Of a stretch of 64,000 bases of DNA, positions 63,440 through 64,000 are shown one piece after another. Numbering within the stretch: the stretch's first letter is position 1; each line of letters begins with the position of its first letter. Origin of the DNA: Dendrophyllia cribrosa (taxonomy: Eukaryota > Cnidaria > Anthozoa > Scleractinia > Dendrophylliidae). The notes under the pieces are model-generated. The model saw only the letters and a program-made list of their open reading frames with translations. It was not told where the DNA came from and did no database searches. The stretch is from assembly GCA_024195265.1 (NCBI GenBank), contig JAJLRJ010000009.1, forward strand, positions 30,643,210 through 30,707,209, given 5' to 3'. The translations under genes were made by a program, and so were the position numbers.

Positions 63440-64000
63440 GTAAGACGTTTGGTTGATTTTATTAAAGGGGGGAGAACCTTAACTACAAGGTGGTTGCTAT
63501 GGAAAAGTCCCAAACATCACATAATCGGTTTCTTAACTTCCTCGGCTATGACATTTGATTTTTATCTCTTTTCCTTTAAATTTTTGCGCTTTTTCATTCT
63601 TATGCACGGTAAGGGACTGGCACTAGTTGCGCATGTTCAATGTCGATTTAGCGATGTTTTATGTTAAGTTTCATAGTTCCCACCATGTTAGCAGTTTAAG
63701 ACACATGAAATAATGTCCCTATAGCAACAACTCTAAAACTGTAGTTAGGGTTCATCCCCCATCGTTTAAATCAAATATGAAAATTTGTCTCTATCAGAGT
63801 ACAGACAATAAACTTGGTGCATGGTTTCAATGAAATGACGAGGTTTTAGCCTAGTGACATGCAGTGAATTTCACACCCTGCCAGGTCATACTAAAAACCA
63901 AGACATTAGGGAGCTTTAGCAACCATGACGACAACGTCAGCGAGAGCTGCGTAACACTACAAACGTACCTACAATACATTACTTAATAAGTTACATCACT

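Overview
The window is animal nuclear DNA: four genes split into many short exons with GT-AG introns, and very dense interspersed repeats. The exon-encoded proteins, the Penelope-like retroelement with a GIY-YIG domain, and the repeat families point to a cnidarian, most likely a stony coral (hexacoral). The species cannot be fixed from the sequence alone. No prokaryotic operon, CRISPR array, rRNA or functional tRNA gene was seen.

Layout: NUBP1 (cytosolic Fe-S cluster scaffold ATPase) is on the minus strand, 15822 down to 3439, 9 exons, 313 residues. UBFD1 (ubiquitin-like protein) is on the plus strand, 15894-25587, 9 exons, 303 residues. The two start codons are only 71 bp apart, so the pair probably shares a bidirectional promoter. 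After a repeat-filled intergenic stretch comes TVP23 (four-pass Golgi membrane protein), plus strand 31481-39738, with a possible frame-changing cassette exon at 37255-37331. A second repeat-rich gap leads to TMEM94 (P-type-ATPase-like ER membrane protein), plus strand from 43055, with 23 coding exons (825 codons) seen before the window ends inside the gene. All exon junctions were followed by hand and keep the reading frame.

Most of the rest is mobile DNA: many TTAA-flanked, piggyBac-like hairpin elements (some nested or back to back), pogo/Tigger- and Tc1-like TA-flanked elements, hAT-like elements, tRNA-derived SINEs, a LINE 3' end, and a Penelope-like element with an inverted partial self-copy and hammerhead-ribozyme-like ends. 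Further features are a TIR element carrying a broken RecQ-like helicase that splits a minisatellite, two large intronic minisatellites, and at least 17 pure poly(C)/poly(G) tracts.

The four genes are housekeeping genes and do not form one pathway. NUBP1 and TVP23A are also neighbours on human 16p13 as far as I recall, and UBFD1 lies on the same arm, so the grouping may be ancient synteny. No convincing new multi-gene system was found. The least ordinary items are the PLE/ribozyme-like structures, the helicase-bearing TIR element, the duplicated splice acceptor in TMEM94 and the TVP23 cassette exon.
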